From Pseudoduganella albidiflava (GTDB taxonomy: Bacteria; Pseudomonadota; Gammaproteobacteria; Burkholderiales; Burkholderiaceae_D), in assembly GCF_004322755.1 (NCBI RefSeq), contig NZ_CP036401.1:5828001-5892000 (forward strand): a stretch of DNA of 64,000 nt, written 5' to 3'. A model generated the notes under the pieces. That model did no database searches. It saw only the letters and a list, made by a program, of their open reading frames with translations, and was not told the DNA's origin. Below, one piece after another: positions 14,427 to 22,271 of this stretch (position 1 is the first letter of the stretch; the number at the start of each line of letters is the position of its first letter). Both the position numbers and the translations under genes were made by a program.

Positions 14427-17173
14427 TGAGCTTCCTCCCAATTCTTCCCGACGCCCACTTCGGCCACCAGCGGCACCTTCAGCTCCGCCACGCCGGCCAT
14501 CAGCTTGGGCAGCGTGTCGCGCACCAGGGCCAGTTCGTCGTCCGGCACTTCGAGCACCAGTTCGTCGTGCACCTGCATGATCATGCGCGACTTCAGGTTT
14601 TCCTTCTCGATCCAGTCCTGCACGGCGATCATCGCCAGCTTGATCAGGTCCGCCGCGGTGCCCTGCATCGGCGCGTTGATCGCGGCGCGTTCGGCGGCCT
14701 GCCGGCGCGGGCCGTTCGGGGAATTGATCTCGGGCAGCCACAGGCGGCGGCCGAAGACCGTCTTCACATAGCCGTTCGCCTTGGCTTCCAGGCGCGTTTC
14801 ATCCATGTAGCGCTTGACGCCGTGGAAGCGCTGGAAATAGCGGTCGATGTAGTTCTGCGCGGCAGTGCGGTCGATGCCCAGGTTGGCGGCCAGGCCGAAC
14901 GCGCTCATGCCGTAGATCAGGCCGAAGTTGATCACCTTGGCGTAGCGGCGCTGTTCGCTGTTCACTTCGTCCGGCGGTACCCCGAAGATCTCGGCGGCGG
15001 TGGCGCGGTGGATGTCGACGCCTTCGGCAAAGGCGCGCAGCATCGCTTCGTCTTCCGAGATGTGCGCCATGATGCGCAGCTCGATCTGCGAATAGTCGGC
15101 CGACACCAGGTGGCTGCCTTCCGGCGCGATGAACGCTTCGCGGATGCGGCGCCCTTCGGCCGTGCGGATCGGGATGTTCTGCAGGTTCGGATCGTTCGAC
15201 GCCAGGCGCCCCGTCACCGCCACGGCCTGCGCATAGTTCGTGTGCACCCGCCCCGTCTGCGGGTTGATCATCTTCGGCAGCTTGTCGGTGTACGTCGATT
15301 TCAGCTTGGCCATGCCGCGGTATTCCAGCAGCACTTTCGGCAGCGGGTAATCCTCGGCCAGCTTTTGCAGCACTTCCTCGTCGGTCGACGGCGCGCCGCT
15401 CGGCGTTTTCTTGACGACCGGCAGTTTCAGCTTGTTGAAGAAGATCTCGCCGATCTGCTTGGGCGAGCCCAGGTTGAACGGCCCTTCGGCCAGTTCATAG
15501 GCCTTCTGTTCCAGTTCGACGATGCGCGCGCCCAGCTCGTTCGACTGCGTGGCCAGCAGGCCGGCGTCGATCAGCACGCCGTTGCGCTCGATCTTTTGCA
15601 GCACCACGGCGGTGGGCAGCTCGATCTTGCTGTACACGGCCGTCAGGCCTTCGTCGCCCGCCACGTGGCCGTGCATCGCCATGTGCAGGCGCAGCGTGAT
15701 GTCGGCATCTTCCGCCGCGTAGTCGGTGGCGCGCTGCAGCTCGACCTGGTCGAAGCAGATCTGGCTGGCGCCCTTGCCGCACACTTCCTCGTAGGCGATG
15801 GTCTTGTGGTTCAGGTGGCGCATGGCCAGGCTGTCCATGTCGTGCGTGCGGTGCGATTCGAACACGTACGACTGCAGCAGCGTGTCGTGCACGATGCCGC
15901 GCAGGGTCACGCCATGGTTGGCGAAGATGTGCGCGTCGTACTTCAGGTTCTGGCCCAGCTTCGGCCTGGCGGCATCTTCCAGCCAGGGCTTCAGCTTTTC
16001 CAGCACCCGTTCCCGCGACAGCTGTTCCGGCACGCCCGCATAGCGGTGCGCGACCGGGATGTAGCACGCCAGGCCCGGCTCGGTGGCCATCGAGATGCCG
16101 ACCAGCTGCGCATTCATTGGTTCCAGCGACGTGGTTTCCGTATCCAGCGCCACCAGCTCGGCGGCATTGATGCGGGCGATCCATTCGTCGAGCTGCGCTT
16201 CCGTCACCACCGTATCGTAGCGGACATTGGCCGGCGGCTCGGCGAACATGTCGCCGGTCGGGCCTTCCGGCGCGGCCGGGCCGGTCTGGCCGGGCACCTG
16301 CGCTGACGGCGTCAGTGCCTTCAGCTCGCGCAGCAGCGTCTTGAAGCCATACTTGTTGAAGAAGGCCAGCAGCGACTCGTGGTCTTCCTCGCGCGCCACC
16401 AGCGATTCCGAGATCGACATCATGTGCTGCGTCAGGTCGCAATCGGTCTTCACGGTGATCAGTTCGCGGCCCTTCGGCAGCCACGGCAGCGCCGCCTTCA
16501 GGTTGGCGCCCACCGCGCCGCCGATCTGGTCGGCGTTGGCGATCACGCCATCGAGGCTGTCGTACTGGCTGAGCCATTTCACGGCCGTCTTCGGGCCGCA
16601 CTTGGCCACGCCGGGCACGTTGTCGACGGTATCGCCGATCAGCGTCAGGTAATCGATGATGCGATTCGGCGGCACGCCGAATTTCGCCAGCACGCCCGCT
16701 TCGTCGAGCTTTTCGTTGCTCATCGTGTTGATCAGCGTGACATGCGGCGTGACCAGCTGCGCAAGGTCCTTGTCGCCGGTGGAAATGATCACGTCCATGC
16801 CGTTCTTTTCGGCCGTGACGGACAGGGTGCCGATCACGTCGTCCGCCTCGACCCCTTCCACCATCAGGATCGGCCAGCCCATGGCCTTCACGGCTTCATG
16901 GATGGGCTCGATCTGCAGCGACAGGTCGGACGGCATCGATGCGCGCGTGGCCTTGTATTCCGGATACAGGTCGTCGCGGAAAGTCTTGCCCTTGGCATCG
17001 AACACACAGGCGATGTAGGCGGCGGGGTAATCGGCCCGCAGGCGGCGCAGCATGTTGACCATGCCGTGCATGGCGCCGGTCGGGTGGCCATCCGGGCTGC
17101 GCAGGTCGGGCAGCGCGTGGAAGGCACGGTAGAGATAGCTGGAACCGTCGACCAGCAGCAAGGTCTTTTGCAT
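14423..17173 (-). CDS. polA: DNA polymerase I
   Basis: Repair and Okazaki-fragment polymerase of about 916 residues, close to the E. coli length of 928. The N-terminal 5'-nuclease domain (about 1-290) starts MQKTLLLVDGSSYLYRAFHA. The 3'-5' exonuclease domain keeps its acidic residues in LVALDTETTSLEP, so proofreading looks intact. The polymerase domain has motif A (SADYSQIELRIMAH), motif B (RRYAKVINFGLIYG) and motif C (QVHDELVLEVP, about 866-876). The ATG at 17173 is preferred over an upstream one because homologues start at MQKTLLLVDG. It is divergent from the DUF2782 gene, a common neighbour in proteobacteria. Confidence 0.97.
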   Translation of the reverse strand: MQKTLLLVDGSSYLYRAFHALPDLRSPDGHPTGAMHGMVNMLRRLRADYPAAYIACVFDAKGKTFRDDLYPEYKATRASMPSDLSLQIEPIHEAVKAMGWPILMVEGVEADDVIGTLSVTAEKNGMDVIISTGDKDLAQLVTPHVTLINTMSNEKLDEAGVLAKFGVPPNRIIDYLTLIGDTVDNVPGVAKCGPKTAVKWLSQYDSLDGVIANADQIGGAVGANLKAALPWLPKGRELITVKTDCDLTQHMMSISESLVAREEDHESLLAFFNKYGFKTLLRELKALTPSAQVPGQTGPAAPEGPTGDMFAEPPANVRYDTVVTEAQLDEWIARINAAELVALDTETTSLEPMNAQLVGISMATEPGLACYIPVAHRYAGVPEQLSRERVLEKLKPWLEDAARPKLGQNLKYDAHIFANHGVTLRGIVHDTLLQSYVFESHRTHDMDSLAMRHLNHKTIAYEEVCGKGASQICFDQVELQRATDYAAEDADITLRLHMAMHGHVAGDEGLTAVYSKIELPTAVVLQKIERNGVLIDAGLLATQSNELGARIVELEQKAYELAEGPFNLGSPKQIGEIFFNKLKLPVVKKTPSGAPSTDEEVLQKLAEDYPLPKVLLEYRGMAKLKSTYTDKLPKMINPQTGRVHTNYAQAVAVTGRLASNDPNLQNIPIRTAEGRRIREAFIAPEGSHLVSADYSQIELRIMAHISEDEAMLRAFAEGVDIHRATAAEIFGVPPDEVNSEQRRYAKVINFGLIYGMSAFGLAANLGIDRTAAQNYIDRYFQRFHGVKRYMDETRLEAKANGYVKTVFGRRLWLPEINSPNGPRRQAAERAAINAPMQGTAADLIKLAMIAVQDWIEKENLKSRMIMQVHDELVLEVPDDELALVRDTLPKLMAGVAELKVPLVAEVGVGKNWEEAH

Positions 17174-17374
17174 GTTTGCAAGTGGAATAGTCTGATGCGA
17201 ATCCGGCATTATCGCAGAGAACATCGGCCCGCGAATCGTGCGGCGCCGCCGCGGAAAACGGCGTTCGCAGCGGAAACGGGTGTCAGTTTGTTACAATGAT
17301 CCAACCACCAATATCACGGTTATCCGCTTTTCCCCTGTTTTTTCCTTGTTTTTTCGTTGATAAAGGCACCCATC

Positions 17375-17815
17375 ATGCGCCCGTCATTCGCCGCTGTCCC
17401 GCTAGCTACCCAGTTCGCCGCGATCGTGCTGGCCCTGGCCGCAGGCTCCGCCAGTGCCCAGAGCGGCACGCCGCCGAAGCTGGAACCGGTGCCGGATACC
17501 GATACGCCGATCACGGTCACGCCCAAATCGAACCGCGAGAACTCGACCACGGTGCGGCGCGAAGGCGGCCGCATCACGGAAGAAACCGTGCAGGCGGGCG
17601 GCAGCACCTACACGGTCAAGCCGGCCAATCCGAACAGCACCCAGCTGCCGGGCGACGCGGGCGGCCCGCAAGTGCGGGGGCCGCAATGGACCGTGATGGA
17701 ATTCGATATCGCCAAGAAACAAAAACAGCGCAGTGCCGATGCCGCGGCCGCAGCCGCGGCGGACAACGCGGCAGACGTGCCGCCGCCTCCTCCGATGCCA
17801 CCCGTAACGGAGTGA
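17375..17815 (+). CDS. DUF2782-family exported protein
   Basis: A 146-residue protein with an N-terminal signal peptide (hydrophobic stretch FAAIVLALAAGSASAQ), so probably periplasmic. The middle section, with TTVRREGGRITEETVQAGG and STYTVKP, fits DUF2782, often found beside polA and thrB. An Ala-rich, then Pro-rich C-terminus follows. The ATG at 17375 has an AAAGG site 8 bases before it. Function is unknown. It lies divergent to polA and 70 bases before thrB. Confidence 0.8.
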   Translation: MRPSFAAVPLATQFAAIVLALAAGSASAQSGTPPKLEPVPDTDTPITVTPKSNRENSTTVRREGGRITEETVQAGGSTYTVKPANPNSTQLPGDAGGPQVRGPQWTVMEFDIAKKQKQRSADAAAAAAADNAADVPPPPPMPPVTE

Positions 17816-17885
17816 TGCCGCGTTCCCGCCCGGGCGGAAGGTTCGCCCGGGGCAGCTCATCCATCCTCGAACCTGATAGATTCTC

Positions 17886-18845
17886 ATGGCAGTCTTTACC
17901 TCGGTCAGCCTGGACGATGTCCAGCCCTGGATCGCGCAATTCCCCCTCGGCCGTGCAACAGCCATCAAAGGCATCGCCTCCGGCATCGAAAACAGCAATT
18001 TCTTCCTGACGACGGAACGCGGCGAGTACGTCCTCACCATCTTTGAAAACCTGAGCTTCGACCAGCTGCCGTTCTACCTGCGGCTGATGGAGCACCTGGC
18101 CGCGCGCGGCGTACTGGTGCCGGCGCCGGTACCGAACGACAAGGGCGAACTGTGCGTGCCGCTGCATGGCAAGCCGGCGGCCATCGTGTCGAAACTCCAC
18201 GGCAGCTCCGAACTCGCTCCCCGGCCCGTGCACTGCGCGGAAGTGGGCGCGATGCTGGCGAAGATGCACCTGGCCGGCCGCGATTTCCCGCTGCACCAGC
18301 CCAACCTGCGCGGCCTGGCCTGGTGGCATGGCGCCGCCCCGGCCGTGCTGCCGCACATGGCCGAACCGGAAGCGGCGCTGCTGCGCGCCGAAATGCATTT
18401 CCAGCAAGCGTTCCACGCCAGCGCGCTCTACGCCCGCCTGCAACAGGGCCCGGTGCACGCCGACCTGTTCCGCAACAACGTGATGTTCGACGGCGAACGC
18501 CTGACCGGCTTCTTCGACTTCTACTTTGCCGGCTGCGACACCTGGCTGTTCGACGTGGCCGTGACCATCAACGACTGGTGCGTGGACCTGGACACCGGCG
18601 TGCTGGACGAAGCGCGCGTGCGCGCCTTCCTCGATGCCTACCACGCGGTGCGGCCGTTCACGGCCGACGAGCAGGAAGCCTGGCAAGCGATGCTGCGCGC
18701 CGGGGCGCTGCGCTTCTGGCTGTCGCGCCTGTACGACCTGCACCAGCCGCGCGAAGCGGAAATGCTGACGCCGCACGATCCCACCCACTTCGAGCGCATC
18801 CTCCGCGAGCGCATCGCCACCCCCGCACCAAGCCTGTACCAATGA
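17886..18845 (+). CDS. thrB: Homoserine kinase (ThrB, APH-fold type)
   Basis: Phosphorylates homoserine in threonine synthesis. The 319-residue protein belongs to the aminoglycoside-phosphotransferase-like homoserine kinases, not the GHMP type of E. coli. Visible features are the N-terminal [20 protein letters not shown] nucleotide-site region, the catalytic loop [13 protein letters not shown] (about 191-203) and the metal-binding [17 protein letters not shown]. Its stop overlaps the next start (ATGA), so the two genes are coupled. No thrA or thrC is nearby. Confidence 0.94.
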   Translation: MAVFTSVSLDDVQPWIAQFPLGRATAIKGIASGIENSNFFLTTERGEYVLTIFENLSFDQLPFYLRLMEHLAARGVLVPAPVPNDKGELCVPLHGKPAAIVSKLHGSSELAPRPVHCAEVGAMLAKMHLAGRDFPLHQPNLRGLAWWHGAAPAVLPHMAEPEAALLRAEMHFQQAFHASALYARLQQGPVHADLFRNNVMFDGERLTGFFDFYFAGCDTWLFDVAVTINDWCVDLDTGVLDEARVRAFLDAYHAVRPFTADEQEAWQAMLRAGALRFWLSRLYDLHQPREAEMLTPHDPTHFERILRERIATPAPSLYQ

Positions 18846-19621
18846 ACCACACACCAGCAAGATCAGGATGGGAATGGGTGAAACAGGGCTTCGGCATGCT
18901 GAAGAAGCAGCCGGCCGGCCTGTCGACGCTGTTCTTCGGCTACATGCTGCTCAGCACGCTGCTGCTGGTGGTACCGCTGGCCGGGCAAATCGCGCACTAC
19001 GTGCTGATGCCCGTGTTCGCGATCGGCTTCATGACGGCGGCGCGCGAAATCGGCGCCGGCAAGCCGGTGATGCCCGGCCTGCTGGTCGCGGGGTTTCGCG
19101 GCCCGTCGCTGCGCAGGCTGTGCGTGCTCGGCGTGATCCACTTGCTGGTGTTCCTTGCCGCCGGCGCCATCGGCGTGCTGCTGTTCGCCGATACCGAGGC
19201 GCTGCGCAACGCCACGCCGGCCGAATTGCAGACCAATCCGCAACTGTTGCTCGATTCCGGCCTGGTGCCGACCATGGCGACCACGGCCCTGCTGTATATC
19301 CCGGCGCTGCTGGTGATCAGCTTTGCCGCGCCGCTGGTCCACTGGAACGGCATGGGGCCCGGCAAGGCGCTGTTCTACAGCTTCTTCGCGATCAAGCGCG
19401 CGGCCGGCGCGTTCTTCATGTTCGCCGTCAGCCTGTTCGCGATCACGATCGCCGTGCTGCTGCTGGTGCGCGCGCTGTTCGGCTTCGACACGATGGGCCT
19501 GGCGCTGATGCGAATGCTCTCCGAGGTGCTGTACGGCGTGGCGCACTGCGCGCTGTACGTGGCCTACGTGCATATTTTCCCGCCTGCGCAGGCCGCTGCC
19601 GATCCCTTCGCCAAGCCCTAG
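18842..19621 (+). CDS. BPSS1780-type integral membrane protein
   Basis: A 259-residue membrane protein with about five to six hydrophobic helices. It begins with a short cytosolic segment ([16 protein letters not shown]) and contains [30 protein letters not shown] and [19 protein letters not shown]. These features match the betaproteobacterial BPSS1780 family of unknown function. It overlaps thrB by 4 bases and is probably in the same operon, although no functional link is known. Confidence 0.82.
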   Translation: MNHTPARSGWEWVKQGFGMLKKQPAGLSTLFFGYMLLSTLLLVVPLAGQIAHYVLMPVFAIGFMTAAREIGAGKPVMPGLLVAGFRGPSLRRLCVLGVIHLLVFLAAGAIGVLLFADTEALRNATPAELQTNPQLLLDSGLVPTMATTALLYIPALLVISFAAPLVHWNGMGPGKALFYSFFAIKRAAGAFFMFAVSLFAITIAVLLLVRALFGFDTMGLALMRMLSEVLYGVAHCALYVAYVHIFPPAQAAADPFAKP

Positions 19622-19717
19622 CAACCGACGCGGGACCGGGCGCCAGGCGCGCGCCCGGGCGCGATCCGGCAGGGTTCCGCAGGGTCCGGGCCCGGCTCTG
19701 GACGCGGGTCTGGAAGG

Positions 19718-19723
19718 TATAAT
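19718..19723 (+). promoter_or_regulatory. TATAAT box close to the uvrD start
   Basis: A perfect -10 hexamer ends 6 bases before the uvrD ATG (19730), which would put the transcript start at or within a base or two of the start codon. No good -35 is seen. If used, the uvrD mRNA would be leaderless or nearly so. Confidence 0.45.
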
Positions 19724-19729
19724 GGCGGG

Positions 19730-22036
19730 ATGCAGAATCTCCTCCACAACCTCAATCCCGAACAACTCGCCGCCGTTACCCTGCCACCGCAAAACGCCCT
19801 GATCCTGGCGGGCGCCGGCTCGGGCAAGACGCGCGTGCTGACCACGCGCATCGCCTGGCTGATCCAGACCGGGCAGGTGTCGCCGGGCGGCATCCTCGCC
19901 GTCACGTTCACCAACAAGGCGGCCAAGGAGATGCTGGCGCGCCTGTCGACAATGATGCCGATTAATACACGCGGCATGTGGGTCGGCACCTTCCACGGTC
20001 TGTGCAACCGGCTGCTGCGTACCCATTACCGCGACGCCGCCCTGCCCCAGTCGTTCCAGATCCTCGACACGCAAGACCAGCTGTCGATGATCAAGCGCCT
20101 GCTGAAGGCGAACAACGTGGACGATGAAAAGTTCCCGCCGAAATCGGTGATGTACTTCATCAACAACAACAAGGACCAGGGCTTGCGCGCCAGCCAGGTC
20201 GAGGCCTACGACGCCAACGAGCGCAAGCTGGTGGAGCTGTACGGGCTGTACGACGACCAGTGCCAGCGCGAAGGCGTGGTCGACTTCGCGGAACTGCTGC
20301 TGCGCACGTATGAACTGCTGTCGCGCAACCAGCCGCTGCGCGAGCATTACCAGCAGCGCTTCCGCCACATCCTCGTCGACGAGTTCCAGGACACCAACAA
20401 CCTGCAATACGCGTGGCTGAAGCTGATCGCCGGGCACGGCACCGGGCATGGCGGCGCGCTGTTCGCCGTGGGCGACGACGACCAGAGCATTTATGCATTC
20501 CGCGGCGCCAACGTGGGCAACATGGTGGCGTTCGAATCCGAGTTCAGCGTGAAGAACCTGATCAAGCTGGAACAGAACTACCGCTCGCATGGCCACATCC
20601 TCGATGCGGCCAACGTACTGATCGCCAACAACAGCCGCCGGCTGGGCAAGAACCTGCGCACGGACGCCGGCCATGGCGAACCGGTGCGCGTGTACGAAGC
20701 CACGTCGGACTTGCAGGAAGCGCAATGGCTGGTGGACGAGGCCAGGAACCTGATCGGCGAAGGCACGCGGCGCAGCGAGATCGCCGTGCTGTACCGCTCG
20801 AACGCGCAATCGCGGGTGATCGAGCACGCGCTGTTCTCGGCCGGCATTCCGTACACCGTGTACGGCGGCCTGCGCTACTTCCAGCGCGCCGAGGTGAAGC
20901 ACGCGATCGCCTACCTGCAGCTGATGGACAACCCGCACAACGATTCGGCCTTCCTGCGCGTGGTGAATTTCCCGGCGCGCGGCATCGGCGCGCGCACGCT
21001 GGAGCAGCTGCAGAACGCGGCCGAGACCTACGGCATCTCGATGTATGCGGCGGTGCCGTACATGGTCGGCAAGGCCGGTACGTCGCTGGGTGGCTTCGTC
21101 AAGCTGATCGAAGGCGTGCGCTTTGAAACGCAGCAGATGGCCCTGCCGGAACTGGTGCGCATCACGCTGGAATCGTCCGGCCTGCTGCAACACTATGCCA
21201 ACGAGAAGGATGGCGCCGACCGGGTGGAAAACCTGGAACAGATGGTCAGCGCGGCCACCCAGTTCGTCGGCGAGGAAGGCTATGGCCAGGGCGCGCCGGC
21301 ACACCTCGGCCCGCCGGCCGATGCGCAGGCCGGTGCCGCGATCATCAATGCCGATGGCGTGGAGATCATGGATGCCGATGCGCCGCTGGCCACCGTGATG
21401 TCGCCGCTGTCGGCCTTCCTCGCGCACGCTTCGCTGGAAGCGGGCGACAACCAGGCGCAGGCCGGCCAGGATGCGATGCAGCTGATGACCGTGCACTCGG
21501 CCAAGGGCCTGGAGTTCGACAACGTCTTCATCACGGGCCTGGAGGAAGGCCTGTTCCCCCACGAGAGCAGCTCGAAGGAAGAAGGCGGCGTGGAGGAAGA
21601 ACGGCGGCTGATGTACGTGGCGATCACGCGGGCCCGCAAGCGCCTGTACATGTGCTTCTGCCAGACCCGCATGCTGCATGGCCAGACGCGCTACAACATG
21701 AAGTCGCGCTTCTTCGACGAACTGCCGGAAGAGTCGCTGAAGTGGCTGTCGCCGCGCGTGCAGACGCACTGGTTCGCGAACAAGAAGGCGCAGTGGGAAG
21801 ACGTGCAGCTGAACGGCGGCAGCGACAACGCGATCGCCCAGCGCATCGCGCAAAAGTCGGCTTCCGGCTCGGCCTGGCGCATCGGCGAATCGGTGGCGCA
21901 TGCCAAGTTCGGCGAAGGCGTGATCGTCAACATCGAAGGCAGCGGTGCCAACTGCCGGGCGCAGATCAACTTCGGCAGCGCCGGCATGAAGGTGCTGGAC
22001 CTGTCGGTGGCGAAGCTGGAGCGGCTGGGGCGGTAG
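19730..22036 (+). CDS. uvrD: DNA helicase II (UvrD)
   Basis: 3'-5' superfamily 1 helicase of nucleotide-excision and mismatch repair, 768 residues. Motif I GAGSGKT is at 28-34, motif II DEFQDTN around 216-222, motif III GDDDQSIYAFRGA follows, and motif V/VI residues lie in MTVHSAKGLEFDNVF and YVAITRARKRLYM. The C-terminal VAHAKFGEGVIVNIEG segment is the UvrD/PcrA tudor-like tail that contacts RNA polymerase. No ribosome-binding site is evident, consistent with the TATAAT box just upstream. Confidence 0.96.
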   Translation: MQNLLHNLNPEQLAAVTLPPQNALILAGAGSGKTRVLTTRIAWLIQTGQVSPGGILAVTFTNKAAKEMLARLSTMMPINTRGMWVGTFHGLCNRLLRTHYRDAALPQSFQILDTQDQLSMIKRLLKANNVDDEKFPPKSVMYFINNNKDQGLRASQVEAYDANERKLVELYGLYDDQCQREGVVDFAELLLRTYELLSRNQPLREHYQQRFRHILVDEFQDTNNLQYAWLKLIAGHGTGHGGALFAVGDDDQSIYAFRGANVGNMVAFESEFSVKNLIKLEQNYRSHGHILDAANVLIANNSRRLGKNLRTDAGHGEPVRVYEATSDLQEAQWLVDEARNLIGEGTRRSEIAVLYRSNAQSRVIEHALFSAGIPYTVYGGLRYFQRAEVKHAIAYLQLMDNPHNDSAFLRVVNFPARGIGARTLEQLQNAAETYGISMYAAVPYMVGKAGTSLGGFVKLIEGVRFETQQMALPELVRITLESSGLLQHYANEKDGADRVENLEQMVSAATQFVGEEGYGQGAPAHLGPPADAQAGAAIINADGVEIMDADAPLATVMSPLSAFLAHASLEAGDNQAQAGQDAMQLMTVHSAKGLEFDNVFITGLEEGLFPHESSSKEEGGVEEERRLMYVAITRARKRLYMCFCQTRMLHGQTRYNMKSRFFDELPEESLKWLSPRVQTHWFANKKAQWEDVQLNGGSDNAIAQRIAQKSASGSAWRIGESVAHAKFGEGVIVNIEGSGANCRAQINFGSAGMKVLDLSVAKLERLGR

Positions 22037-22052
22037 GCGCGGGCCTGTCGGT

Positions 22053-22185
22053 AATGCCGCTTAGATAAGCTCACCCCAAGTGCAAATTCCGGGGTCAGAC
22101 CCGGCGGGTCTGACCCCAGCCCTTCGCTGTTGGGGTGAATGCATGCGCTTCTAACCTATCGAGTAACGCTTAACTTAGCGGCATT
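22053..22185 (+). repeat. MITE-like element with GGGGTCAGACCC core, copy B
   Basis: A 133-bp element beginning AATGCCGCTTAGATAAGC and ending GCTTAACTTAGCGGCATT, which are imperfect inverted repeats of each other. The centre has GGGGTCAGACCC/GGGTCTGACCCC and the arms have CACCCCAA/TTGGGGTG. An 11-bp direct repeat, GGGCCTGTCGG, flanks it at 22041-22051 and 22187-22197. It follows the uvrD stop and may also terminate uvrD transcription. Confidence 0.88.
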
Positions 22186-22219
22186 TGGGCCTGTCGGCGT
22201 TTTCCACCTTTGGGAAGCC

Positions 22220-22232
22220 GGTGTCCGACACC
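22220..22232. repeat. Short palindrome GGTGTCCGACACC
   Basis: A 13-base palindrome of the GGTGTCNGACACC type, downstream of element copy B and of the M56 gene. It resembles the GGTGTCTGAC next to copy A and GGTGTCTAAC at copy C, so it may be a separate REP-like motif that tends to lie beside these elements. Confidence 0.6.
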
Positions 22233-22271
22233 ATAGTTGCAGTCCCTTGAACGGCGCTGGTGCGCGCCGGG

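Noticed and set aside
18863..21901. Minus-strand open frame of about 1,000 codons
   Set aside because: It is antisense to uvrD and the BPSS1780-type gene, lacks any recognisable domain and has a composition typical of antisense frames in GC-rich genes.
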